A stretch of DNA of 64,000 nucleotides from Cordylochernes scorpioides. Its lineage: Eukaryota > Arthropoda > Arachnida > Pseudoscorpiones > Chernetidae. Below the pieces are notes generated by a model. That model made no database searches, was not told the DNA's origin, and saw only the letters and a list, made by a program, of their open reading frames with translations. Below are positions 1 through 10,000 of this stretch, in pieces (the stretch's first letter is position 1; every line of letters starts with the position of its first letter). The position numbers and the translations under genes are program-made. The stretch lies in NCBI GenBank assembly GCA_030710605.1, contig CP092874.1, forward strand, positions 39,345,063 through 39,409,062. Direction: 5' to 3'.

Positions 1-458
1 ATATCACCGGGAAGGTTTTTGAAAAATAATTTCATGAATATCTTGAATATCCTTAGAGTTATTTGCAGATTTGTAGATTTAACTCGCAAGCAGCGCCCCC
101 ATTGTGACGATGTTAACAAGTTTTTTTATCACTAAGTTTGTTATCTTATATATTATTTATCAAAAGTAAGATTATCTCAGGATGACACGGCAATGTGACA
201 CGGGAAAAAATGTTCACTAGATTAAACTATGATTTTCTAATGTAGAAAATTAGGAAAAACAAAATTCAGGATGACACGGCACACAGGGACCGGGAAAAAA
301 TGTTCACTTTATCGAGAGATTCAAATTTACGAGTTTCAAATTATCAAACTATATCTTTTTTTTTTTAAATAAGTTTTTAGAGAATTGTTTTAACAAATGT
401 TCGCTAGACAAACCTTTACTCTGGTAAAACCTCGGGCGAAGCCGGGTACGTCCGCTAG
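1..458 (+). mobile_element. Helitron-like element, family A (3' part)
   Basis: It ends with a GC-rich hairpin (CGGGCGAAGCCGGG, 438-451 region) followed a few bases later by CTAG (455-458) and a T. A hairpin just upstream of CTRR followed by T is the classic Helitron 3' terminus. The interior (pieces such as GATGACACGGCA and AAAAAATGTTCACT) recurs in all other family A copies. No Rep/helicase coding is visible, so it is non-autonomous. The 5' end is outside the window. Confidence 0.65.
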
Positions 459-1111
459 TCTATATATATAAAATTGAATGTCTGTCTGTCTGTTTGTTTG
501 TTTGTTTGTACTCTATAGATTCAAAAACCATACATCCAATCGCCGTGAAATTTTGGGATATTATTAGGTATATCACTGGGAAGGTTTTGAAAAATAATTT
601 CCTGAATATCTTGAATATCCTTAGAGTTATTTGCAGATTTGTAGATTTAACTCGCAAGCAGCGCCCCCATTGTGACGATGATAACAAGTTTTCTTATCAC
701 TCAGTTTGTTATCTTAAATATAATTTATCAAAAGTAAGATTATCTCAGGATGACACGGCAATGTGACACGGGAAAAAATGTTCACTAGATAAAACTATGA
801 TTTTCTAATGTAGAAAATTAGGAATGACAAAATTCAGGATGACACGGCACACAGGGACCGGGAAAAAATGTTCACTTTATCGAGAGATTCAAATTTACGA
901 GTTTCAAATTATCAAAATATATCTTTTTTATTTTTAATAAGTTTTTAGAGAATTGTTTTAACAAATGTTCGCTAGACAAACCTTTACTCGGGTAAAACCC
1001 CGGGCGAAGCAGAGTACGTTTTATAAGCTTAAAGAGAATTGTTTTAACAAATGTTCGTTAGACAAACATTCACTCGTGTAAAACCCGGGCGAAGCCGGGC
1101 ACATCCGCTAG
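459..1111 (+). mobile_element. Helitron-like element, family A
   Basis: It starts with TCTATATATATAAAATTG directly after the CTAG of the previous copy and ends in hairpin plus CTAG (1108-1111), so the copies are joined head to tail. The 5' part has TGTCTG/TTTG repeats, then an ATCCAATCGCCGTGAAA-type block typical of arthropod Helitron 5' regions. The 3' terminal region is itself duplicated (hairpins near 1000 and near 1090). No coding capacity. Confidence 0.65.
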
Positions 1112-2137
1112 TATATATATATAAATGAATGTATGTGTGTGTCTGTCCTTTATGCCTGACCAAACCACTCATTGGAACGCCATGAAACTTTGGGAAGTTA
1201 TTTAGTATAGTACTGGGAAGGTTTCTGAAAAATAATTTCTTGAATATCCTTAGAGTTATTTTTAGATTTGTAGATTTAAATCGCAAGCAGCATCACCATT
1301 GCGACGGAGATAGGCTTAGGCAGGAAGTCTGCTCCAATCCTGATGACCTTGGGTCTTTCAGGGCTAATACTCATATATTAAGTAAAACTAATTCAAATAT
1401 TAGTGATTTATAATGGCTATCTCCTTGAGGTTACCGATTTAAAAGCTTATTTTCTAATTTTAGATTGTATAAGAAACATATTTTATTTTAAGTATTGTAC
1501 TTTATTTAAAAAAGTTTAAATAATTGTGCAAGACGATATATACGATATATAAAAATCAAAAGAAATAAGAGTATCGTTTAAATATAAAATTCGAATAAAT
1601 ATAAATGCGATACTGAAAATTAAATAACTTATATAGAAGCTTTTGCATAGTTTCGTCCTGTAAGCATACCAACTGGGAAAAAATGTTCACTAGATAAAAC
1701 GATGATTTTGTAATGTAGAAAATTAGGAAAGACTAAATTCAGGATGACACGGCAATTTATTTGAGACTAGAATAATGATACAATTTCAAGGCAAAGATAC
1801 TATTCCTTTAACTTCCAATTACCGAGGGAACCAATTAATATATTGATTTTATTTAACTAATCGAGTATTTTTCAAGGGACCAGGAAAAAATGTTCACTAG
1901 ATAAAATGATGATTTTGTAATGTAGAAAATTAGGAAAGACAAAATTCAGGATGACACGGCACACATGGACCAGGGGAAAATGTTCACTTTATCGTGAGAT
2001 TCAAATTTACGAGTTTCAAATTATCAAAATAGATCTATTATTTTTTAAATAAGTTTATAGAGAATTGTTTTAACAAATGTTCGTTAGACAAACCTTTACT
2101 CGGGTAAAACCCAGGCGAAGCCGGGTACATCCGCTAG
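1112..2137 (+). mobile_element. Helitron-like composite, family A
   Basis: It begins immediately after the preceding CTAG with a TATATATATATAAATGAATG leader and ends in hairpin plus CTAG (2134-2137). The interior repeats the family A body more than once (GATGACACGGCA near 1743 and 1951), suggesting fused or unequally recombined copies. It shares a GCCATGAAACTTTGGGAAG block with the copies at 28174 and 62333. Non-coding. Confidence 0.55.
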
Positions 2138-3105
2138 TTTTCTATATTTTTTACCTTTGTATATGGCGGATCCTTCTTGAGTTGTGTAAGATCCTATCGA
2201 CTCACTGTAGGATTGGTGTTTACCTAGTCGGGTTGCTGTTGACTCTCTGTAACAATCCTGGTGAATTGTGGTGAGAATCTTATGTCGGATTATGTTAAAT
2301 TGGTGATTGGTGGCGCAGTCTTGGTCGAATGGTGGTTTTTCACAGGGGAAATACGAGCACACCTGGATGGGATAGAAACTAGACTTGCGAAAGGGAGAGA
2401 GTGATGAGACTGGAGGAGGTACTTTGCCTTTCACATGATGGAGCGGACACTACCTTGGTTGGAGCCTAAGTTGAGCACACCTTGCTTCTAGCCCGGTCAC
2501 CTCCCTTCTCTTCACTTCTTGTCCGAGATCATCGTCATTAACTCTCTAGGCTTCTCATTGGTGGAGATCCTTCCACGTTGTTTCTTCTGATTCGCTATTA
2601 GTTGGTCATGCTTAAAGGTGATTGGTTGTTGATTTGTCATGCTTAACTGGGATTGGCTTAGTACCTCCATTGTCGCCATGATTGCAATCTTCCAGGAAGA
2701 AGAAGTTCTTTGAACTTTAGTTTTATGGGTCCTGGGCAGTGACCTTTACTTCCTGGATGATGCAATCCTGTTAATTGTTATTCCCATTTCGCGAAGCCTA
2801 ACTTTTATTAAATCTTTTGACGATACATTGAATAGATTGTGGTGGGGTTACATATTGCTATATACAGATTATCACATACACACAAAGGTTATCATATATT
2901 ACCCGGGAATAACACTGACTATAAAGGTAGTATGTATTACAATAAATTCTTTATCTTTTTTAATATTCTGTACTAAGTGCCTCTTTGCTATAACCTTTTT
3001 TAAAAGCTTTTATTTAACTTGCTTTCATAGATATCTGTCCAAAAATATTGTGTATTCAATTTTTAACATATTGCCAGAGCACGCAGAAGTCTGAATTTAT
3101 TAATA
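2138..3105. other. Unassigned segment with gypsy-like primer-binding motif
   Basis: This less AT-rich stretch is present again at 29201-30166. No convincing reading frame is seen on either strand. At 2311-2320 the motif TGGCGCAGTC matches the start of the tRNA-derived primer-binding site used by many insect gypsy-type retroelements, so 2150-2308 could be the end of a 5' LTR and the rest an untranslated leader. No second LTR or pol remnant is visible, so this is a weak inference. Confidence 0.3.
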
Positions 3106-3710
3106 TCTACTTATATAATTGCCTTATTCTGTCTGTGTGAAGTTCACTGTGTGAAGTTCACGGATAGATTTTGGTCAGAATTGATAAAATAAAAAAAAGT
3201 GTCAAGGGATGGGAATCGAACCCACGACCTTCCGCTTACCGGGCAGATGCCATGACCACTAGGCTACCCTGGACATATTTTTCCGTTCATAAAGTTAATA
3301 TAAAGTTAATTTATTACTATGCAGTTTTCTATTTAGTCAATATACCTAAGTTCATGTTGCAAATGTAATTATCTCTATCGATTTAGTAGGTGAAATGCAA
3401 AAAAAAAAAAAAATCGACATTATGAAATCTTTATTAAAATTCACGTTTTTATTTTTATATTTTCAAGACACACACAGTTTGGGGCGGGACGTTTCACAAG
3501 AGAGACATCCACGGCGCCAATTTATAATTGTAACGAATAGTATTTAAATTAAAACATTTTTAAAACACACAGTTTGGAACGGGACGTTTCACAAGAGTGA
3601 CATCCATGGCGCCAATTTATAATTGTAACGAATAGTATTTGAATTAAAACGTTTTTAAAATATATACGCACTCGGGTAAAACCCGGGCGTTGCCCGGGCC
3701 ATTCGTCTAG
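3106..3710 (+). mobile_element. Helitron-like element, family B, with tRNA-like insert
   Basis: It starts A|TCTACTTATATAATTGCC and ends in the hairpin CCCGGGCGTTGCCCGGG, then CTAG (3707-3710) followed by T, so it has a 5' TC, a 3' CTAG and an A/T target as in Helitrons. Inside are a tRNA-like sequence on the minus strand and two imperfect tandem copies of a roughly 100-bp block containing GGGACGTTTCACAAGAG and GGCGCCAATTTATAATTG. Non-coding. A second copy is at 30167-30767 and an inverted 5' half at 25548-25884. Confidence 0.6.
3202..3273 (-). tRNA. tRNA-like sequence (anticodon position reads GGU), probable pseudogene
   Basis: Read on the minus strand the 72 nt fold as a tRNA: acceptor TCCAGGG/CCCTTGA with one mismatch, a D arm with A-box-like GCCTAGTGGTC, anticodon stem TCTGC/GCGGA, and a perfect B box GGTTCGATTCC. 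A T-run follows, as at pol III genes. Loop position 33 is C rather than T, and GGU as a Thr anticodon is unusual in animals. I read it as a tRNA-derived module inside the repeat rather than a working tRNA gene. Copies lie at 25718 and 30263. Confidence 0.55.
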
Positions 3711-3769
3711 TTTTATATATTAAACTTGAACCTGATGATAATACAGGATGACCAAATTTCAGATATATA

Positions 3770-5180
3770 CTCTATAACAAAAAAAAAATGACGCACCAAG
3801 AAGCAGTTGTCCGATTTATGTGAAAATACGTATACAAAGAGGTTTCGACTAAACATGAAAATGATTGAAATTTGGTGGCCGATTTATGCAAAGCAAGAGC
3901 TCCAGCGCATCCAGCACGAGCATTCTAGACTCAATATTCGGCGCGGCACGAGATGATTTTCAGAATTTCCGTTTAAAATTTTAGCAGTACGCCTATTTTT
4001 ACTGTATCAATGCCTCGCCGAAAGATTTGTGCTCATTACGAACATATGTCAGAGTTTGAAACTGGTCGTGCCATTGGATTGAAAGAGGCTGGTTGGTCTA
4101 ATCGACCAATCGCGCGACATCTGTGTCGAGGTTATGCGGCTATTAGGCGATGTTGGCAAAAGTGGGTCAACAACGGAAGGATGCTACGTCAGGACGGCAG
4201 CGGTCGACCAAGGGCAACAACAGAACGGGAGGACAGAGCAATTGTCAGAATGGCTGTCTCAGCACCGGAATCCACGTTATCTACCATCCAACGTGTGACC
4301 GGCCCACAAGTGTTCAAAATGACCATCAACAGGCGACTGTGAGAGCGGAATCTAAGAGCTCGCCGACCGTTACGATGCCTACCCCTCACACCCGTGCACC
4401 GACAAGTCCGACTACAGTGGTGTCGGGAGCGATCAACTTGGAACTGCGCTGACTGGGAACGTATAGTCTTTAGTGACGAGTCCCGTTTCTTACTGTGTCC
4501 TGACGACCGTCGCAAACGTGTCTGGAGACGTCCTGGGCAGCGTGTGGATCCTGGCCTTACTGTCGAACGCCACACAGGTCCACAACAGGGCGTTATGGTC
4601 CGGGGTGCCATTTCATTTGATAGCAGGACCCCATTGGTAGTCATTCCTGGCACCCTGACAGCACAACGGTACGTAGATGACATTCTACGGCCTTTTTTGC
4701 TGCCGTTCCTTTCACATCACCCCGGGCTTACTTTTCAACAAGATAATGACCGGCCACACACGGCACGTGTTACTATGGATTGTCTTCAATCTTGCCGAAA
4801 TCTTCCGTGGCCAGCAAGGTCGCCTGATCTCTCGCCCATAGAGAACATCTGGGACGTGATGAGAAGGCGATTGCAACCATCCCGGAATGTTGACTATTTA
4901 GCCCGACGGTTGGAGACAATTTGGCAAGAAATCCCTCAGCACACCATCCGGAATCTTTATCAGTCCATGACACGCCGGGTGGCAGCCTACATCCAGGCCA
5001 GTAGGGGTCCAACGGCATATTGACATTCTCAATTTGTGACATTCAAACTCTGAAATAAAACAATTAATTGTTCTGAAATTTTAATCGTTTTTCCCCTATA
5101 CATGCTCTTTACATACACCAATTTTTGTCCTAATCTGACAACTCTTTCTTGGTGCGTCGATTTTTTTTTGTTATACAGTG
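3770..5180 (+). mobile_element. Tc1/mariner element, copy 1
   Basis: The terminal inverted repeats include TATAACAAAAAAAAA, GACGCACCAAGAA and GTTGTC at both ends (about 3770-3820 and 5128-5180, imperfect), with TA dinucleotides outside them as expected for Tc1 elements. The element encloses one transposase frame broken by a stop. The same element, with the same stop, is at 30827-32235, so it was already dead before the large duplication. Confidence 0.8.
4010..5023 (+). pseudogene. Tc1-family transposase, one in-frame stop
   Basis: This encodes a cut-and-paste DNA transposase. The N-terminal half (from ATG at 4010, MPRRKICAHYEHMSEFE) carries the paired helix-turn-helix DNA-binding region (GRAIGLKEAGWSNRPIARHL). 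The C-terminal half has the catalytic motifs VFSDESRF, FQQDNDRPHTARV and SPDLSPIENIWDV. A TGA at 4340-4342 splits it; the frame is the same before and after, so a single base change (probably from CGA) explains the break. By my count 32 residues separate the second Asp and the Glu, two fewer than canonical DD34E Tc1. About 337 codons in all, normal for Tc1. It is flanked by its inverted repeats and most resembles the Tc1 transposases common in spiders (recollection, not a search). Confidence 0.85.
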
Positions 5181-5482
5181 TATATTCATTGTCAAATATG
5201 AATTACACAGGTCTACAAAAAAAACTTTTTTTTTTCGCCGGAGAAAACCTGATTTTGATTCTAATGTAACTTCTCATGCTGAATTCAAAAATGAAATCAG
5301 AAGTTTTCCATCACCCATAGTTCTAGCAGGATAACCATTTTTTCTATAAATTGGTATATACAGTAATAATGCAGAAAATGTTATGTAAGCATTTTTTAAG
5401 TAAACATCATTACATTAGCTAGTGCTTTAATTTTGACAAGAAGAGTTGATATGTGGAGCCAAAACCTTTATTTTATTCGTTA

Positions 5483-5835
5483 CTAGCGGATGTGTACCCG
5501 GCTTCGCCCGGGTTTTATCTGAGTGAAAGTTTGCCTAACGAATATTATTGAAAACAAATTTCCGGAACATAGACTATTATGATAATAATGATAATAATAT
5601 TCATTACATTATATTTTTTATTATATATTTATATAATACGAATGGCCCGGGCAACACCCGGGTTTTACCCGAGTGCGTATATATTTTTAAAACGTTTTAA
5701 TTCAAATACTATTCGTTACAATTATAAATTGGCGCCATGGATGTCACTCTTGTGAAACGTCCCGTTCCAAACTGTGTGTTTTTAAAATGTTTTAATTAAA
5801 ATACTATTCGTTACAATTATAAATTTGAACGATAG
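5483..5835 (-). repeat. Minus-strand Helitron-like 3' ends (families A and B)
   Basis: On the minus strand, CTAG at 5483-5486 with the CGGGCGAAGCCGGG-type hairpin next to it is a family A 3' terminus. About 150 bp further on, ACGAATGG at 5638 and CCCGGGCAACACCCGGG mark a family B 3' terminus, which ends CGTA rather than CTAG. Between them is an AT-rich spacer of TAA/TGA-type repeats. 5181-5482 holds nothing I recognise. Confidence 0.5.
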
Positions 5836-5919
5836 GCTCATTATTTCTTTATTCCGTTATTATACCGTTATATTAATGAAGAATGAATGTAAGATAAAAA
5901 GCCAACAATGAAGAGTAAA

Positions 5920-6206
5920 TCTACTTATATATTTGCCTTATTCTGTCTGTTTGTTTGTCTGAAGCTCACGGATGGGATTTTTCATAACCATCGGTGGTTC
6001 AGTGGTAGAATGCTCGCCTGCCACGCGGGCGGCCCGGGTTCGATTCCCGGCCGATGCATTTTTTTTTTTTTTTTTACAATTTTTAAAACTCATTTATATA
6101 TTATACAAGAATGAGATCCACGGCGCCAATTTATAATTGTAACGAATAGTATTTGAATAAAAGCATTTAATCGGGTAAAACCCGGGCGTTGCCCGGGTCA
6201 TTCGTA
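5920..6206 (+). repeat. Family B unit carrying tRNA-Gly, tandem copy 1
   Basis: It begins TCTACTTATATATTTGCC, as in family B, then TGTCTG/TTTG repeats, a complete tRNA-Gly sequence, a T-run, the GGCGCCAATTTATAATTG block and the CCCGGGCGTTGCCCGGG hairpin. It ends CATTCGTA, directly abutting the next unit. There is no poly(A) or short-repeat tail as a SINE would have. Absent from the second copy of the large duplication. Confidence 0.6.
5988..6058 (+). tRNA. tRNA-Gly(GCC)-like gene, copy 1
   Basis: The 71 nt match the animal tRNA-Gly(GCC) layout: D arm TGGTTCAGTGGTAGAATGC, anticodon loop CTGCCAC with GCC, B box GGTTCGATTCC, T arm CCCGG/CCGGG and acceptor 3' half CCGATGC plus discriminator A. 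A run of more than 15 T follows, a strong pol III terminator. The only clear fault is the first base, C instead of G, which breaks the 1-72 pair. Whether it is charged and used cannot be told; it may be a repeat-borne relic. Confidence 0.75.
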
Positions 6207-6487
6207 TCTACTTATATATTTGCCTTATTCTGTCTGTTTGTTTGTCTGAAGCTCACGGATGGGAATTTTCATAACCATCGGTGGTTCAGTGGTAGAATGC
6301 TCGCCTGCCACGCGAGTGGCCCGGGTTCGATTCCCGGCCGATGCATTTTTTTTTTTACAATTTTTAAAACTCATTTATATATTATACAAGAATGACATCC
6401 ACGGCGCCAATTTATAATTGTAACGAATAGTATTTGAATAAAAGCATTTAATCGGGTAAAACCCGGGCGTTGCCCGGGTCATTCGTA
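6207..6487 (+). repeat. Family B unit carrying tRNA-Gly, tandem copy 2
   Basis: Head-to-tail second copy of the unit at 5920-6206, 281 versus 287 bp, with a shorter T-run after the tRNA and a few substitutions. It ends with the hairpin and CATTCGTA. The two units differ at several sites, so the tandem duplication is not extremely recent or has undergone errors. Confidence 0.6.
6275..6345 (+). tRNA. tRNA-Gly(GCC)-like gene, copy 2
   Basis: Same 71-nt structure and anticodon GCC as the copy 287 bp upstream. It shares the C at position 1 (mispaired with C72). The anticodon stem is CTCGC/GCGAG, fully paired here, and the variable region reads AGTGG where copy 1 has GGCGG. A and B boxes are intact and nine T follow. 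Confidence 0.75.
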
Positions 6488-6639
6488 TATAATAATTGTA
6501 TAAACGAATGCAAGACAAAATCACCGCGAATGTTTCTTTTTTTTAAGGCAATTTCTTTTTAAGGCAATTATCGTTATTTATCGTTAATTTTTGTTTCGAT
6601 TTTATTGAAAAAAAAAAACGATATGGTGCCTTTAAAAAA

Positions 6640-7042
6640 TGATCTTTATTACTATGCAGTTTTCTATTTAGTCAATATACCTAAGTTCATGTTGCAAATG
6701 TAATTATCTCTATCGATTTAGTAGGTGAAATGCAAAAAAAAAAAATCGACATGATGAAATCTTTATGAAAATTCACATTTTTATTTTTATATTTTCAAGA
6801 CACACACAGTTTGGGGCGGGACGTTTCACAAGAGAGACATCCACGGCGCCAATTTATAATTGTAACAAATAGTATTTAAATTAAAATATTTTAAAAACAC
6901 ACAGTTTGGAACGGGACGTTTCACAAGAGTGACATCCATGGCGCCAATTTATAATTGTAACGAATAGTATTTGAATTAAAACGTTTTAAAAATATATACG
7001 CACTCGGGTAAAACCCGGGCGTTGCCCGGGCCATTCGTCTAG
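6640..7042 (+). mobile_element. Helitron-like family B, 5'-truncated
   Basis: It matches the right two thirds of the element at 3106-3710 (TTACTATGCAGTTTTCTAT onward, the two GGGACGTTTCACAAGAG blocks and the CCCGGGCGTTGCCCGGG hairpin) and ends CTAG at 7039-7042 followed by T. The 5' part with the tRNA-like module is missing. 6488-6639 is AT-rich sequence without recognisable features. Confidence 0.5.
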
Positions 7043-7059
7043 TATATTATATTTATTTA

Positions 7060-7440
7060 TTATATATATATTACACGTTATTTGTTTTCTTGGCCGACTG
7101 TTTTACATATGGTGTTATCTTAAAATTGCTTGTTTTGAATATTTTTTAGATTGAGATTATAAGCTAGTATGTAAAAAAAATTAACTCTGTTGAAATTTAA
7201 TTTTGTATTTATATATAATAAAAATTAACTCTGTTGATTTTTTTTTTGTATTTAATCGATAACAGCGAAGTTACGCATGTTAATGTTAGGGAAAAATATT
7301 TTGATGTTAAGCAAAACCTGCTCCATCTCGTTTTACATAAATGTTGAAAATTTGGTCGAAATTGATGCATTGTAACGAAAGTTTTTAGTGAACAACACTT
7401 ATGAAATTTGCATTTTATTAATATAGATTAATTAAATTTT
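7060..7440 (-). repeat. Interspersed repeat, family C
   Basis: The reverse complement recurs at about 26150-26525 (shared pieces such as TTAACTCTGTTGA, ATCGATAACAGCGAAG and AAACCTGCTCCATCTCG). On the minus strand it begins TCTATATTAATAAAATGC, resembling a Helitron 5' start, so it is probably another non-autonomous family. Non-coding and AT-rich. Confidence 0.45.
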
Positions 7441-7749
7441 GTTCTTTAAGAATCATAAATATTAATTTAAATAACAAATTATTGGATTTTAAATTAAATA
7501 TGTCTATTTTATAATGCAATCTGCTTTGCTTTCAAAACTCAAAAATAACGACAAGCTCTGGAATGCTATTTTCTGAATAACAGTTTTAATATATATATTT
7601 AAATTGAACCTAACGATTCATTTAATAGATTTGCATCAGAAGTGACAAGTAAATTTGAAGTGATCAGTTAATTCTTCTTTATCGATTTGCTTTTATATAT
7701 CGTGTGCACTAGAATGTGTCTATATGCCGAGGCGTTGCATTCATCAAAA

Positions 7750-8978
7750 AGTGTATCAACTTTATTTTGGCTGTAAAGTCGGTTACAAGATAAGACTTGG
7801 GCTCCTCATCATTGTTGTGAAATTTGTGCTTGACGTCTTACAGGCTGGATTAAAGGTAAACGTTATATGCCTTTTGTGGTTCCAATGATATGGAGGGAAC
7901 CTAAAGACCATTCTTCAGACTGTTAAAAGGCTGGAATCTGCTGCATAAAGGCACAAAAGTACCTTTTCAAGATTTCTTTCCACAAGAGAATGATTTAGTA
8001 TATTGCAATGATGTTGTTAGTCTAATGGAAGCGCTTGGTCATGACCATGATACAGAAGAGTGGCGTTTATACGTTGATTCTTCAAAAATTAGTTTGAAAG
8101 CTGTTCTCCTTCACAACGGAAATAAATTTCCATCAGTGCCAATAGCACGTGCATCCAACATGAAAGTGACTTACGAGAACATGAAACTGCTTTTGAAAAA
8201 GATATAATATGAAAGATACGGTTGGAAAATATGCAGCGATTTGAAAGTCATTGCTCTCTTGCGTGGATTACAGCTTGGATATACAAAATTTTGTTTTCTT
8301 TGTGAGTGAGATACCAGAGATAGGAAAAGGCATTACATTAAAAAAAGCTTGTCAAACCGTGAAATCTTCACTCCAGGACATAAAAATATTGTAAATCCTT
8401 CCCTGATTGACTCAGAAAATATATACCTACCACCATTACATATTAAACTGGGATTAATGAAGAACTTTGTCAAAGCAATGGATCGAAATGCCAGTGGATT
8501 TGGCTACCTAAAACAAAAATGTTCTAGCATAAGTGATACGAAAATTAAAGAAGGCATTTTCGTTGGACCTCAGATTCGAGAATTGCTGCAGTATGGAAAT
8601 TTTCAAAATAGTTTGAATGAAGTTGAAGCAGCAGCGTGGAATTTCTTTAGAAACGTTTTCAAGAACTTCTTAGGAAATGTCAAGGTTGAAAATTACCGAG
8701 ACATAGTTAATGATCTGTTGCTTTCATACAAGGCACTAGGATGCAACATGTCTCTCAAGATCCATTTCCTGCAATCACATCTGGATTTCTTTCCAGACAA
8801 TCTTGGTGCAGTTAGCGATGAGCATGGTGAGAGGTTTCATCAAGATTTATCAAGCATGGAGAAGCGGTACCAAGGTAAATGGAGTCCCGGTATTTTTGCT
8901 GACTACTGCTGGACACTCAAGAAGGATGTACCACAAGCAAAATATAGAAGAAAATTCACTGTCACTACTTTTCAATAA
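7750..8978 (+). pseudogene. Broken gene for a widespread, unnamed arthropod protein
   Basis: The C-terminal two thirds read in one frame through two nonsense codons: TAA 8205-8207 (in a KI*YERYGW context) and TGA 8307-8309 (FLCE*DTRD, probably from TGG). Clear segments include EWRLYVDSSKISLKAVLL, PPLHIKLGLMKNFVKAMD, KEGIFVGPQIRELL, LGAVSDEHGERFHQD and GKWSPGIFADYCWTL, ending at TAA 8978. Upstream, in shifted frames, FGCKVG, DKTWAPHHCCEICA and PMIWREPKDHSSDC look like its N-terminal Cys-rich, probably zinc-binding, part. I recognise this as a protein found in many copies in arthropod and cnidarian genomes, likely transposon-related, but I cannot name the family or give a reaction. A 3' fragment is at 32838-33288. 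Confidence 0.65.
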
Positions 8979-9703
8979 AATACATTTAGTTCATATAGGC
9001 CAATATATTAAAAACATTTCCAAATTTCAAGTAGGTGTATCTAAAAAATCTTGCGTGATAGAAAAAAACTAATGGTATATTTGGAATCAGCACAAAGATA
9101 TAAATTTAGATAAGATACTGTTTCTTTTGGGACAAAGAAAAATGAATTATGATAAACCAGTGTAATGTAATAAGGTTTATGCAAAAATGCTTACGTAATA
9201 TTTTTTGCTGTATTTATCCTAATACCTCCCCCCCCCCCAAAAAAAGGCTGTCACGCAAACACCACGAGTGATGGAAAATTTCTGATTTGAATTTTGAGTT
9301 CAGCATTAAAAGTTACACTAGAAACACCATCGGGTTCGCTTGGGCAAAAGTTTTGTTGACCAGTGATTTTTGATAATTATCAAATATTTCAATTAGATCA
9401 TTTATGAAGAGAAAGAATAAACATTAAGATAATAGTGCCACCTGAATTACACCGGAACTGATTTTAATATATTCGATGAAAGAATTATTTCAACGAACTG
9501 CTGTCGTCATAATTTCGTAGTTAATTAGGTTGACAAATCGGTAATTCAATCCTAAATTAACCACTTTCGTCCATAGTAGTGAGGGAGGAACTGTATCTAA
9601 AAGGTTTAGTTCATATCTACCAAGGGTTAGATATTTAAAATTAAACAGTGTGTTTCTAAAATTGTTATATATAGAAGGTAAGTTAAATGACAGAAAGGTA
9701 ATA
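8979..9703. other. Non-coding, no features seen
   Basis: AT-rich sequence downstream of the pseudogene, repeated at 33289-34026. It contains a poly-C/poly-A tract (around 9227-9247) that differs in length from the other copy, but no supported gene. Confidence 0.5.
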
Positions 9704-9859
9704 CAGTAGAACCTTCCCTTAGCGGACACCTCTCTATAAAGAACAGTTTTCATTTGAAAAATTACCATTTACAATTTACAATCTCCGGTAAGAGGATACC
9801 TCTCCCTAAAGGACACTTTGGCTTTGAAATTAGGTGTCTTTTACAGGAAGGTTCTACTG
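9704..9859. mobile_element. Tigger-type MITE, copy 1
   Basis: A 156-bp element with inverted ends CAGTAGAACCTTCC and GGAAGGTTCTACTG, flanked by TA on both sides (9702-9703 and 9860-9861), as for pogo/Tigger MITEs. The subterminal motif AGCGGACACCTCT recurs in inverted form. Copies are at 34027-34183 and, more diverged, 35273-35432. Confidence 0.75.
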
Positions 9860-10000
9860 TATTTAAAATAATTTTGTATTTTGAGTATTCTAACTTACGC
9901 TAACCATATTTAAAACGCCTAAACCATATTGATTAAAAAACTCGTTTAACCAAGCGTTTCAATGATAGCTAGCGCCATCTAACGGTATAAATATAAACTA

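Noticed and set aside
3202..3273. Functional tRNA-Thr(GGU)
   Set aside because: Position 33 is C, the acceptor has a mismatch, the anticodon is unusual for animals, and all copies sit inside a mobile repeat.
4189..4683. Long minus-strand open frame opposite the Tc1 transposase (repeated at 31244-31738)
   Set aside because: It mirrors the codon structure of the transposase on the other strand; the plus strand carries the recognisable motifs.
5908..6114. Small open frames running across the tRNA-Gly sequences
   Set aside because: The tRNA structure explains the conserved bases; the peptide is low complexity.
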